Position numbers and translations under genes: made by a program. A DNA stretch of 64,000 nucleotides from JABCYV01 sp963696025 (lineage in GTDB: Bacteria > Acidobacteriota > Terriglobia > Terriglobales > Acidobacteriaceae): assembly GCA_963696025.1 (NCBI GenBank), contig CAVOII010000010.1, forward strand, positions 496,001 through 560,000. The letters run 5' to 3'. The notes below the pieces were generated by a model that searched no databases, was not told the DNA's origin, and saw nothing but the letters and a program-made list of their open reading frames with translations. This document shows, one piece after another, positions 28,198 to 37,317 of this stretch (position 1 is its first letter; each line of letters begins with the position of its first letter).

Positions 28198-29124
28198 TCA
28201 CTGAAAGGTCAAAGCCACTTCCGCAGCGTCATTCTCAGTGGTTTGCCCGCTGGTGGAGCCGGCAACCGGGATCTGCGGGCAGGGCCCAGGTCCAGCCAGA
28301 TTCCCCTGGAAGTTCTGGTTCCCAAGAATCAGGCCGCTATTGTCCGCTGTCGGCCCAGTCCCGCCGCCGGTCAGCGAGAGTCCGCTGCTCCCAGTTATGA
28401 TTGTTGCGGGGAAGCCCGGCTGACCGATAGAGCCGATCTGGGCGCCGTCAGTCCCAAAAACTGTCAGGATGACGTTCTCGCCGCTCACCGTTCCGGTCAG
28501 CGACGCCGTGCGGAAACACGGATACCCGACGGCGGTGATGGTTCCTGTAAGCGTTGCGTTAGCAGCTCCGATATTTGGGCTCTGCGTCATGGTCCCTGAC
28601 ACCATGATCGGCGCAACAGTTCCGCCTGAAGGTAGACCCATCAGAGACTGCATATACGTAGAATTTGACAGTGTTCCAGTAAAGTTGCCGGTCAACGGAG
28701 GAATCAGACTGGCACTCCATGTGCCAGTTGTGGGCTTCACACAAGCTCCCCCCAAAGTCGCATAGCTGCCAGTTATGGTGGTGTTGTCAGCCGACATGCT
28801 TCCCATCAAGCTCAGAGTCGATCCCCCCTCATTGATCGAGAGGCTCACCGTCTGTCCGTTCAAGGTTCCACTTACCGGGCCTGTGCCGGAGCAGTGGAAA
28901 TTTATGGTGTTAGCGGGAGGAAGTACGACACTACCCGTCACTGTGCCGTTCGATTGCACCAGGAAGCCAGAAACAAATTGGGTGATGCGGCCACCCTCCT
29001 GATTGAGAGTGAGTTGCCAGTTGCCGGAAAGGGCGCCACCCTGGGGAGCAGGAGCACTTCCACCGCCGCAGCCTGCCAGTAACAACAAGGTTGAAACCAG
29101 CAAGGCCGTAGCCAGAACTCTCAC
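28198..29124 (-). CDS. Secreted lipoprotein, paralogue of the one at 16.8-17.6 kb
   Basis: A 308-residue lipoprotein. GTG 29124 is preferred to an ATG at 29163 because GGAGG stands four bases upstream and the signal peptide (RVLATALLVSTLLLLAGC) begins at once. The beta-rich body repeats motifs also found in the plus-strand lipoprotein at 16830: SGNWQLTL, TGTWSASLIPPLTGNFTGTL, ATLTGTITAVGYPCFRTASL. The two genes bracket the TonB receptor/secreted-protein block in opposite orientation. Function unknown. Confidence 0.75.
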   Translation of the reverse strand: MRVLATALLVSTLLLLAGCGGGSAPAPQGGALSGNWQLTLNQEGGRITQFVSGFLVQSNGTVTGSVVLPPANTINFHCSGTGPVSGTLNGQTVSLSINEGGSTLSLMGSMSADNTTITGSYATLGGACVKPTTGTWSASLIPPLTGNFTGTLSNSTYMQSLMGLPSGGTVAPIMVSGTMTQSPNIGAANATLTGTITAVGYPCFRTASLTGTVSGENVILTVFGTDGAQIGSIGQPGFPATIITGSSGLSLTGGGTGPTADNSGLILGNQNFQGNLAGPGPCPQIPVAGSTSGQTTENDAAEVALTFQ

Positions 29125-29397
29125 AGTTCCTCCAGAAAGAAAGTTAAGCGTGGAATCACCCATGCACAAACGTAGCTGCGGGTTTGGAGACGGAGCTTTT
29201 CGGGTGACTAGACTAACCTCCGGCGTATTACTTCATTGTTACTGCCAGGTTAAAAAATGATGAATTCGCGAAGGAGTAGAGAGGACAAACCGCCTGGCGG
29301 AGGACTGCCCTCGTCCTGCGATCGTTGTCGAAGCTTTTACCACGGCTAAGCCTTAGGCGCCGACCAATGCCCAGGCCAGCATAATCGTTAAAGAGCG

Positions 29398-30425
29398 CTA
29401 CACTGCCGCAGCTGCCAGGTCGCCCAAACTCGCAATATATCGCTTCAGCGTATCTGCCGAAGTTCTTAGCGCTTCACTTTCGACCTGATTCAAGGGGATG
29501 CAAAGCACACGAGCGACGCCAGTGCGATCGATGATTGCCGGGAGAGACAAAAATACCTCTCCGAGATCCATCGATGCTGGAGCCAGACTGGACACCGTCA
29601 AGACTGCGTGCTCGTCACGTAGTATGGCGCCGGCAATGCGCACCAGGGCCGCACCAATTCCGTAATAGGTCGCTCCCTTGGCTTGAAGAATGTCGAAACC
29701 TGCCTTGCGAGTCTCACTTTCAATTTTTGTCAGCGCGTCAGCTTCATAAGGCAAACCAAACTGATGGCAGAAATCTCCCACCGGCACCCCCGCGACGCGA
29801 GCAGAAGACACCACCGGCACCTGGCTATCCCCATGCTCACCGACAATATAAGCATGCACGTTCTCCGGGGCCACGCCGTAGCGCTCACCCAGCCGTCGTC
29901 GAAACCGGGCTGTATCAAGGCTGGTGCCCGATCCGATCACTCGTCCGGCGGGAAGACCGGACCACTTCCAGGCCGCATAAGTGAGCACATCGACCGGATT
30001 GGACGCTAACAACAGAACGCCGCGCGGATTGTGGCGAGCAAGCTCTTGCACGATGCCCTTGAGAATGGGGGCGCGCTCTCTTTCAGGTTATCGAGCCGCG
30101 ACTTCATACTCGCTGCCTGACTAACACCAGCCGTGATGATGATCACGTCCGCATCGCAACAATCCGCGTAGTCGCCCGCGAACACTCTCGTGTGATGCGA
30201 AAACAGCGCGGCGTCTCTCAAATCATTGACGTGCCCTTGTGCGCGCGCTTTGTCCCTGTCAGTTAAAACAATTTCAGCGACGCTGCCGGAGATGAGCAGT
30301 GCGTATGCAGTGGTCGCACCGACGAAACCGGTTCCGACAACAGCAACACGAGCTACCCGGTTTCCCCTGCTACCTCTCCCGCACGTAGAGTTTTCGCGAG
30401 CGTCATCCATGTGGGAAGCTTGCAT
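29398..30425 (-). pseudogene. ldh: L-lactate dehydrogenase, single-base frameshift
   Basis: NAD-dependent interconversion of pyruvate and lactate. Frame 1 (from ATG 30425, with GGAGG at good spacing) carries the Rossmann loop VAVVGTGFVGATTAYALL and AGVSQAASMKSRLDNLKES, with the Gln that marks lactate rather than malate dehydrogenases. Frame 2 continues QELARHNPRGVLLLASNPVD, GSGTSLDTARFRRRLGERYG and the catalytic GEHGDSQVPVVS, to a normal C-terminus. The break falls in the G5 run at 30067-30071 (C5 in sense); one more C restores APPILKGIVQELA. All catalytic residues survive, so an assembly error or a very recent mutation is likely. Confidence 0.85.
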
Positions 30426-30610
30426 TTTCGCCTCCGCCGGCCGCGATTCGCGCGGCACACCATCATAAATTCACGTCCGGAACAACAGTACTCTCAGGTC
30501 AACCCATGGTACGCTCGCGCATCTAAGAGAGACCAGAGCGGTTTGCGCTATTATGGCTTCGAGCTCTGCGGCGCGGAATCCTGCCGCCCCGCCACCATAG
30601 CATCGTTCGT

Positions 30611-31858
30611 ATGAATAACGTGGTCCAGACTCGCTGCTGTTTTGCTGGAAGTGGCCCTGCCGGCATGATGTTGGCTTGGTTGCTGGCGCGCATGGGCGTA
30701 GACGTATTCGTGCTTGAAAAGCATGCCGACTTCCTCCGTGATTTCCGCGGAGACACGATCCATCCCTCGACTCTCGAGCTCATGTATGAACTGGGTACTC
30801 TGGACGAGTTTCTGAGACGTCCGCACCAGGAACTAAGAGAGCTGGCCGGGCAGGTCGGCCCGGAGACAGTCACAATCGCCGATTTCACTCATCTGCCAAC
30901 CCACTGCCGCTTCCTCGCGCTGATGCCGCAATGGGATTTCCTCAACTTTGTAACCGAGCAGGCCAGGCGCTATCCCACGTTTCACTTGAAAATGCAGGCG
31001 GAGGTGACCGATCTCATCATCGAGAAAGGCATGGTGGCGGGAGTGCGTGCAAAGACGCCGGACAGCGGGCTGGAAATTCGTGCCCCGTTAACGATTGGGG
31101 CTGATGGACGCCATTCGGTGGTCCGCCAGAGAGCAGGCCTTGAAGTGAAAAATCTCGGTGCTCCGATGGATGTGATGTGGATGCGCATAAGCCGCCATCC
31201 CGATGATCCAGGACAGACATTCGGACGATTCGATAGGGGTAGGATTCTGGTTCTGATCAATCGTGAAGATTACTGGCAATGCGCATTTGTCATCGCTAAG
31301 GGCACGGTCGATGAAATCCGGCACAGAGGGTTGTCCTCCTTCCGCGAACAGATAGCCGGTCTCGCACCGTTCTTACGGGATCGCGTGGAAGAGTTGTGCG
31401 ATTGGAACGACATCAGTCTCTTGACCGTTACCGTCGACCACTTGGTGCGATGGTCGCGCGCAGGGCTTCTATGTATCGGTGATGCGGCTCATGCCATGTC
31501 GCCTATCGGAGGCGTAGGAATCAATCTCGCGATTCAGGACGCAGTGGCAACGGCAAACCTGCTCGGCAAAAAACTTCTACGAGGATCCCTCAGCGAAGGC
31601 GAACTTCACGCAGTCCAACAGCGCAGGCTTTTTCCAACCTGGGCCACGCAGCGAGTTCAAGTCGCAGTCCAAAATAACGTGATCGGTCGCGTTCTTGGCC
31701 TCCTTAAGCCTCTTACCCTTCCATGGCCGCTGAAGCTCTTGCGCCGATGGCCAATTCTGCGGCGAATCCCTGCTCGGTTAGTTGGGCTCGGCATCCGTCC
31801 CGAGCACGTGAAAACTCCAGAAGCAGCTGCGATTAGAGGATCAGCGAGCGCAGCCTGA
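30611..31858 (+). CDS. FAD-dependent monooxygenase (PHBH/UbiH-like)
   Basis: A 415-residue flavoprotein hydroxylase. It shows the FAD-binding GSGPAG (residues 13-18) and VFVLEKHADFLRDFRGDTIH, the DG motif TIGADGRHSVVRQRAGLE, and the GD motif GLLCIGDAAHAMSPIGGVGI. These define group A aromatic-type monooxygenases using NAD(P)H. The substrate cannot be told from sequence. It is transcribed divergently from the lactate dehydrogenase and ends at a strong hairpin. Confidence 0.85.
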   Translation: MNNVVQTRCCFAGSGPAGMMLAWLLARMGVDVFVLEKHADFLRDFRGDTIHPSTLELMYELGTLDEFLRRPHQELRELAGQVGPETVTIADFTHLPTHCRFLALMPQWDFLNFVTEQARRYPTFHLKMQAEVTDLIIEKGMVAGVRAKTPDSGLEIRAPLTIGADGRHSVVRQRAGLEVKNLGAPMDVMWMRISRHPDDPGQTFGRFDRGRILVLINREDYWQCAFVIAKGTVDEIRHRGLSSFREQIAGLAPFLRDRVEELCDWNDISLLTVTVDHLVRWSRAGLLCIGDAAHAMSPIGGVGINLAIQDAVATANLLGKKLLRGSLSEGELHAVQQRRLFPTWATQRVQVAVQNNVIGRVLGLLKPLTLPWPLKLLRRWPILRRIPARLVGLGIRPEHVKTPEAAAIRGSASAA

Positions 31859-31872
31859 GACTATGAGATTAA

Positions 31873-31897
31873 GAGAGCGGCGGAAACCGCCGCTCTC
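31873..31897. terminator. Perfect 11-bp hairpin between convergent genes
   Basis: GAGAGCGGCGG, loop AAA, CCGCCGCTCTC. It lies 14 bp after the monooxygenase stop and 10 bp from the end of the convergent VOC gene. Neither side has a long T-run, but position and strength fit a bidirectional terminator. Confidence 0.6.
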
Positions 31898-31907
31898 GTC
31901 GATCAGA

Positions 31908-32381
31908 CTACGCGGCCTGCCTTGCCTTTTTTGCCCGTTCTTCCAATTCTTGCGGCGCCACATCTTCAACGTGGGTGGCGATGCCCCAGAGATGTCCGAA
32001 TGGGTCCTGGATGAAACCGGAGCGGTCTCCGTAGAACTGGTCCTGCACCGGCTTCAGGATTTTTGCGCCAGCGCCGACCGCCCGCTCGACTACGCGATCG
32101 ACATCGGGGATATATAAATACAGGCTCACAGGGCTCGCGCCGATGCTGGCAGCACTGGTGTGCCCCTGGCCCATGCTAGGATTTTCGTCGGCCAGCATAA
32201 TGCGTGAGTCGCGGATCTGCAGCTCCGCATGACCGACTTTGCCATCGGGCTGATCCATCCGCAAGACTTCGGTAGCGCCAAACACTTTCTTGTAGTAGTC
32301 GATGGCCTGGGATGCGCCCTTGACGATGAGGTAAGGTGTGACGGAGTTATAGCCTTGGGGAATATGCGAAACCTTGCTCAT
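31908..32381 (-). CDS. VOC-family (PhnB/glyoxalase-like) protein
   Basis: A 157-residue vicinal-oxygen-chelate fold protein. Motifs: SVTPYLIVKGASQAIDYYKK, VFGATEVLRM, HAELQIRDSRIMLADE, SLYLYIPDVDRVVERAVGAG and FGDR-like YGDRSGFIQDPFGHLWGIAT. This matches the PhnB-like/glyoxalase subgroup with a possible metal site from His/Glu residues. GGAGAAAAAATC precedes ATG. Reaction unknown. Confidence 0.85.
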   Translation of the reverse strand: MSKVSHIPQGYNSVTPYLIVKGASQAIDYYKKVFGATEVLRMDQPDGKVGHAELQIRDSRIMLADENPSMGQGHTSAASIGASPVSLYLYIPDVDRVVERAVGAGAKILKPVQDQFYGDRSGFIQDPFGHLWGIATHVEDVAPQELEERAKKARQAA

Positions 32382-32592
32382 GATTTTTTCTCCTTCCGAG
32401 TGCTGGTTGAGGGTTGAGGTGATGGAGGCAGAGTGCCCCCGACATTCAAACTATGAGAACACAACTTGTGAAGCTGCTCAAGGCCGCAGTTGGCCGCAGC
32501 ACCGGCAACTCATTACTTAGTGGTAAAACGAAGGGCTCATACTGTTGTCATTCGTTCTGTCAGTTGTTCATTAACATCCGGCCAGTGCACCA

Positions 32593-33183
32593 CTAGCCAT
32601 GTCTGGCCGTTGTCACCGGCAAGGCGCAGAAGGAACCGGCTGTAAAACCCTCTGATTCCACACCCAGCGCATGGTCAAACCTCGCCCGGTAGTTTTCCCA
32701 GGCAAGCGTAGCCGTGAGCTCTACCAATTGTGCGTCGCTGAAGTTCGCGCGCAGCTTAGCAAAAAGTCCGTCGGTGACCTCGACCGGAGTTTGCGTCATC
32801 GCGTCAGCGTATTCAAAGACCACCTTCTCGATTTCAGAGAACAGCGAACTGGATTGGTAGTTGTTCAAGGCTTCGACCTTCTCGCGTGAAACGCCGTTTT
32901 GTCTGCTGACCGCAGAGCCGATGTCAATTCAAAAAGGGCATCCGACGAGGGTGGCCACGCGCAGCTGCGCAAGATCCTTTGTAGCAGCGTCCACCAGATG
33001 GCTGGAGGCAAGGGACTGTTCCATCTGCCCGTATCCCCAAAGCAGCTTGGAATGATGAGCGGTAACCTTGACCGGCGTGACTACGCGGCCTACTTTACGT
33101 TTGGTCAGAGAATAAACGATTCGTGTAAGCAGTCCATTTAATAAGCCTTGCCGGCTTGGGTCAGCCCCGGGGATCCGCGCCAT
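32593..33183 (-). CDS. AhpD/carboxymuconolactone decarboxylase-family protein, candidate selenoprotein (UGA = Sec85)
   Basis: A single frame from ATG 33183 to 32593, broken only by one TGA at 32931-32929. The sequence runs VATLVGCPF-(TGA)-IDIGSAVSRQNGVSRE and then FSEIEKVVFEYADAMTQTPV, DAQLVELTATLAWENYRARF. Members of this family carry a redox CxxC at this place (typically GCPxCIDIG), so the UGA replaces exactly the second Cys. Frame and conservation are intact on both sides, which a frameshift would not give. A hairpin with a GGU-containing loop begins 13 nt after the UGA. With Sec inserted the protein is 196 residues, normal for the family, and likely a thiol peroxidase-type enzyme. Without Sec it is an 84-residue truncation. 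No selA/B/C in the window. Confidence 0.75.
32902..32916 (-). promoter_or_regulatory. Candidate bacterial SECIS hairpin
   Basis: In the mRNA sense: UCUGC, loop GGUCA, GCAGA. The loop GGU lies 18-20 nt after the UGA. From memory, the E. coli fdhF SECIS has its loop GGU 19-21 nt after the UGA. The loop GG and the spacing fit the known requirement for SelB recognition; the stem is short (5 bp). Confidence 0.6.
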
Positions 33184-33257
33184 GGTGATTCACCTCGTGA
33201 TGTTCAGTAAGTGTAATCTGAGGTGGGCAGCGATCTCCAATCGAGGGGTACGCTGCT

Positions 33258-33467
33258 TCACAGCTTTGTCAGACTCTGCTCGTTAGCAGCCGTGCTGCTG
33301 CTCGAACTCGCCGGCTTCTCGTCCTCATCTTTCATCGCTGATTTGAACCCACGGATGCCCTCTCCGATTCCTTTGCCCAGCTCCGGAAGTTTCTTTGGCC
33401 CAAACACGAGCAGAGCAATTCCGAAAATGACCAGCAGATGCATCGGTTGAAACAGTCCTTCAAACAT
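33258..33467 (-). CDS. tatA: Twin-arginine translocase subunit TatA/TatE
   Basis: A 69-residue protein: short N-terminal transmembrane helix (LLVIFGIALLVF), the FGPKKLPELGKGIGEGIRGF amphipathic helix that defines TatA, and a charged Ser/Glu tail. GGAGAACAT precedes ATG. It forms the pore-like component of the Tat pathway, which exports folded proteins with RR signals. Directly upstream in the same direction is a ferritin-like protein with an RR signal, so exporter and cargo may share a transcript. Confidence 0.93.
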   Translation of the reverse strand: MFEGLFQPMHLLVIFGIALLVFGPKKLPELGKGIGEGIRGFKSAMKDEDEKPASSSSSTAANEQSLTKL

Positions 33468-33585
33468 ATGTTCTCCTTAACTTCGGTAAGAGCTCAAGTG
33501 AGCTGAAAGGCCTCTACCAAAAAATGCAGGCGCTGTGACCAGTAACCGACTACAGCGCCTGCCAGTGGGAGAGAGCAAACAACAA

Positions 33586-34707
33586 TCAAAAACCGCGCCG
33601 AACCGAATCCGCTGCGACGGCCAGCTGCATCGACAGCTTAAAGAACGCATCGGATTGGCCCTTGAAGAGTCCGTCGGCTGTGAACGCTTTGACAGTGGCC
33701 ACGGCGCCTCCGTTTTGCGCCAAGGTCGGCCGGATCACGGAACACAATGGCAGACTCTTGTTTAAGAACCTGCAGGGCTCAGGCAGAATCTTGTTGGTCT
33801 GAGTGAGCCTCCGTGGGTGGGTTATTGAGATTGGGGAATGTCAGTCCGGTCTCGGGATCGGTCACGCCGGACAACGGCAAAGAGACGGCGTTACCAGCCT
33901 TATCGTGCCAGAGTGAAAAATGGTCGATCTCGACTCCGCCAGTACTTATCAGGATCCGTAGCACTTCCTCCACCGTGGCCTTGAGAGCCAAAGTCGGATA
34001 AAGACTCGAACCGCCCTGCTCGATAAACGCGAAGTGGAAGCCCGCGGTGTTGGCGATGGCCTGCATGCGAGCCTGTTGTGGGGTCGCAGGGGGAATCGGT
34101 TGAAGCTGGGTAGGAGGCGTGTCGGTATCGTTCAAGGGAATAGCTGGCTGGTTCTTAATGAGAAGCGGTCCCTTGAAGTGCGCGCCCAAATCGGGGTTCT
34201 GACCACTGCGATAACGGGTGTACCAACTGAGATCCACATTCAGATCCAGCAGATTAGTGATCCGTCCGATGTTTTTGGCCCCGGTGGCCTGGCTGCCCTG
34301 CAAGTTTCGGAACGCATCAAGATCAACCGGTGATTCGCCCTTGGAGATCAAATAGGCGTTAATGAAGGCGGCATGGCTCAATTCATCATCAGTATTGTCT
34401 CTGATGTATTGCGGCATATCGCCATCAAGATTTTGCAAGGCAAGAATGTAGGCCTGATTTCCGCCATCGACTGCTCCGAGTTCGGCATATTGGTCCACAG
34501 ATCGGCCTCGACGACTTCGGTCCACGCTGCGAACCTCAAGAGTGCCACATCCCCTTGCGTGAGCTTGGCCGTGCTCGATAACGTCTGGGCCTCGCCTTCG
34601 GCCGTAAGTAGTGCGCCTGCGGACAGCGCTGCGCCGGCTATGCCCAGTCCCTTCAGAAATGACCGTCGCTGAACTACTCCTTTCCAATGACGTTGAAACC
34701 TCTTCAT
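33586..34707 (-). pseudogene. Tat-exported ferritin-like domain protein, two frameshifts
   Basis: The N-terminal frame (from ATG 34707) has a Tat signal, VQRRSFLKGLGIAGAALSAG, then LLRFAAWTEVVEADLW. The next frame continues QYAELGAVDGGNQAYILALQ, NTDDELSHAAFINAYLISKG (a ferritin-like Glu/His helix) and FAFIEQGGSSLYPTLAL, VEIDHFSLWHDK. The last frame gives ILPEPCRFLNKSLPLCSVIR and a helical tail to a stop at 33586. Breaks: one C missing at 34492-34493, and one base in excess near 33785. The whole protein is recognisable end to end. It would be an exported di-iron or desiccation-related type protein. Real decay or sequence error cannot be separated here. Confidence 0.7.
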
Positions 34708-34972
34708 TTTTCGAGAGAGCAGTTGATTCGGACGAGGGTGTCTCAGACGCCACAGTAGATGGAAGATTTTCTTCTTTTGTCATGCATTCCACTCCAAATC
34801 TTGGTAGAGATTTTTGCCGGATCGTCCAGCTACAGTGTGAAACTCCCTCGGGCGTGGAAAATTCCCAAAAACAAATAAGTCTTTTTCAGGGACATCAACA
34901 ATTGTTGTCATCTGAATTCAAGTTGCGCGAACTCCGGCAAGGACGCTGCAGTGCGCCCCGCCGGAGTCGTTG

Positions 34973-36559
34973 TTAGTTGATGGTGATAGCTACAGGAGTG
35001 GAGTGGCTTAGCAAGCCGGATGTGCCGGTCACCGTCACGTTAACCTGAGATACAGGCGGCTTGTTGTTTGAACTGCCACCGCACCCGAAAGCAAACAGTG
35101 AGATGAGAAGAATCAAACCCAGTGCGCTCATCGGCAGAATGCTCTTGCGGGTAAGCATTTTTCTTTTGCGACTTGTCACAAGGGTTCCAATCACGCCCAG
35201 ACCAGGTAGCAACGCCGCCATGCCTCCGCCATAACCGCCGGGCGGCGGGGTGGATGCGGCCGAGATGGTCAGAGTGGAAGACGAAGCGCTCGACCCGGGA
35301 GAAATCATTGCGGGGTTGAGAGCGCAGCTCAAACCAGCAGGCGCCGAACAGGTAAGCGAAATCTGCCCGTTGAATCCTCCCACCGCGCTGGCACTTATCA
35401 TGACGTTGGTCGAACCGCCCTGCGCGACAGTCGCGCTTGGGGCTGAGAGACTCAAAGAGAAGTTCGGGCCGGCGACCGCGGCCACAGGGACAAGGCTGGC
35501 GAACACGCTGGTTATGCTGCCTCCAGCCGGGAAATTGGGTTGGTTGCCGCCTCCAGCGGTCAAATAAAGTGCGCCGGCATCACCAGAACTAGCGCCTCCG
35601 CCAAACACCAAATCCCACAAGCCAGGATTCATTAACACCTTGTTCGAGGAGTCGGTAAGCTGGCCGAGAAATTTCCCGGTGGTGTCGAATGCGTTGATGG
35701 TTCCATCACCAAAATTTCCCACCAGGATCGCATTTGGGAAGGCTCCGAAGGTAGCCGGAGTCTGCACCACTCCCCAAGGCGCGTTGAGTTTTCCCCCGGC
35801 CGCGACGAAGGTGCTCATGAAATTTCCATTGGCATCGAAAATATCCACCTGCCCCAGGCCGGCGCCGGGCTGGGCATCATGCTTGGCAACATCCTGCATG
35901 GCATACGCGACATAGATCTGGTTGCCGATGACGTGGATACCGTGAGGTGCGAAACCTGCAGCAAGCTTTGGATCGGTAAACGAGCCGCCCAACGAAGTGG
36001 GGTTGAAGTTGCGATCGAGAACGTCGACCTTGCCACTGTTGAAGTTCGCCACCAAAAGAAAGGTGCCATTGAGCATCGCGAGGCCTTTGTAAACCGCACC
36101 GCTTGCCGAGTTATCGACAACCACTGATGCCGTGTTGCTGGCACCGGTCCAGCTGGCGACGATGCCATCCTCGGTGTCGAAAATAAACTGCCCGCCACCG
36201 AAGTTGCTGCCGTTGGCGTTTGATACGTTTCCCGTCGGGCAGCCCGGGCTGCAATTACCATTCGGATTGTGCGCGGCCCCGGGTATGGTCACGACCAGTC
36301 CCGTATCTTTGTGGCCCTGTGCGTCATAAAGCGTGGAGGTGCCACTGTTGTTGTTCGCGATCCAGAAATCTGATCCTGGGAGAAAAGAGATTCCCCAGGG
36401 GTTCAATAGTTGAGGGTCGGTAGTATTGGCTACGCCGGCAGTATTGGAGACCAGGTTAGTCTGCGAATAGCCGGCCTGCTGGGCCCATGAACCTGAAGGA
36501 ATTGCTAACATCATGAGCAGTCCGAATAAAAAGAGTGATTGTTTCAAGTTGTTCTCCAT
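34973..36559 (-). CDS. Exported TIGR03118-like propeller protein
   Basis: About 528 residues from ATG 36559 (TTG 36571 is possible). Signal peptide SLFLFGLLMMLAIPSGSWAQ, then an NHL/propeller-like region typical of the TIGR03118 family: GYSQTNLVSNTAGVANTTDP, LLNPWGISFLPGSDFWIANN, GKVDVLDRNFNPTSLGGSF, LNAPWGVVQTPATFG, ILVGNFGDGTINAFDTTGKF, NPGLWDLVFGGG. The C-terminal part holds an Ig-like Ser-rich stretch, a membrane-like segment followed by RKRK, and a second hydrophobic segment ending FAFGCGGSS. Probably cell-surface; function unknown. Confidence 0.75.
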   Translation of the reverse strand: MENNLKQSLFLFGLLMMLAIPSGSWAQQAGYSQTNLVSNTAGVANTTDPQLLNPWGISFLPGSDFWIANNNSGTSTLYDAQGHKDTGLVVTIPGAAHNPNGNCSPGCPTGNVSNANGSNFGGGQFIFDTEDGIVASWTGASNTASVVVDNSASGAVYKGLAMLNGTFLLVANFNSGKVDVLDRNFNPTSLGGSFTDPKLAAGFAPHGIHVIGNQIYVAYAMQDVAKHDAQPGAGLGQVDIFDANGNFMSTFVAAGGKLNAPWGVVQTPATFGAFPNAILVGNFGDGTINAFDTTGKFLGQLTDSSNKVLMNPGLWDLVFGGGASSGDAGALYLTAGGGNQPNFPAGGSITSVFASLVPVAAVAGPNFSLSLSAPSATVAQGGSTNVMISASAVGGFNGQISLTCSAPAGLSCALNPAMISPGSSASSSTLTISAASTPPPGGYGGGMAALLPGLGVIGTLVTSRKRKMLTRKSILPMSALGLILLISLFAFGCGGSSNNKPPVSQVNVTVTGTSGLLSHSTPVAITIN

Positions 36560-36780
36560 GTTCTTACTCAAGATTCAGACGACGCTGACCAAACTCATTT
36601 CCCTATTCACTGCTGATAACCCCGCTCGCGCTGAGTTATTCCAGCGAGTACGTGCGTCCAGCTATCGAATGTTTTTTCACAACGTATTGGATTAGACGCG
36701 ATGACTAACTGCGAGATGCGGAAGGAATGTCAACTGATTGTCACTTCTTTGTCGAGATTGCTCGTGAAAGGGTCGCGACA

Positions 36781-37317
36781 CTATCGAAGAGGCGCCACAT
36801 ACCACGCGTAGTAAGTCCCCACGCCACTCACTAGAACAATTAACCAGAGCAGTAGCTCTGCTCGCATCCACCGTTTCCAATTTGTGAAACGCAGCCAGGG
36901 CGGAAGAACGTTGGTCCCGGCCACGGTGACGATATAGAGTCCCAGAAGTTCAGCTGTTATCCCTAAAACTGCATGACCTGCCGCGGCCGTGTAATACCAG
37001 GTATGAACAACCTTGCAAAGAGATGGTTTCACTTGTTGCCGAAAGGACGGCCACATCACTAGTCCAATCATCAACAAGTTCAAAAGCAACACCGTCGTCT
37101 GGCAAATGCCGTGAGCTCGGTATCGCTTTTGTTTCGCTAAAACCAATCCTGTGATCAGTGTAGCTCCCATGATGAGCTGCACGACGAGGTTGATGTCTGC
37201 CGCGAACGTGGCGCCGGTTCCGAGAAATCCTTTGATTGGAACAGAGACAGCACAATTAATCAGCTCCATCCCGCCTCTATGATTCATTCGGGCCTCGCGT
37301 GCCGGGCACCTATTCAT
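36781..37317 (-). CDS. DUF420-like integral membrane protein
   Basis: A 178-residue protein with about five transmembrane helices (INLVVQLIMGATLITGLVLA, VLLLNLLMIGLVMWPSF, GHAVLGITAELLGLYIVTVA, LLLWLIVLVSGVGTYYAWYV). Conserved His residues (YRAHGICQ, WYYTAAAGHAVLG) recall the DUF420 family found near heme-copper oxidases. Its ATG overlaps the stop of the metallophosphatase gene (TGATG), so the two are translationally coupled and may act together. No oxidase genes are nearby. Confidence 0.65.
   Translation of the reverse strand: MNRCPAREARMNHRGGMELINCAVSVPIKGFLGTGATFAADINLVVQLIMGATLITGLVLAKQKRYRAHGICQTTVLLLNLLMIGLVMWPSFRQQVKPSLCKVVHTWYYTAAAGHAVLGITAELLGLYIVTVAGTNVLPPWLRFTNWKRWMRAELLLWLIVLVSGVGTYYAWYVAPLR

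Noticed and set aside
34709..34792. Upstream extension of the second ferritin-like frame (start at 34792)
   Set aside because: Its first ~110 codons are low-complexity antisense-like sequence; the Tat signal in the other frame shows where the protein begins.
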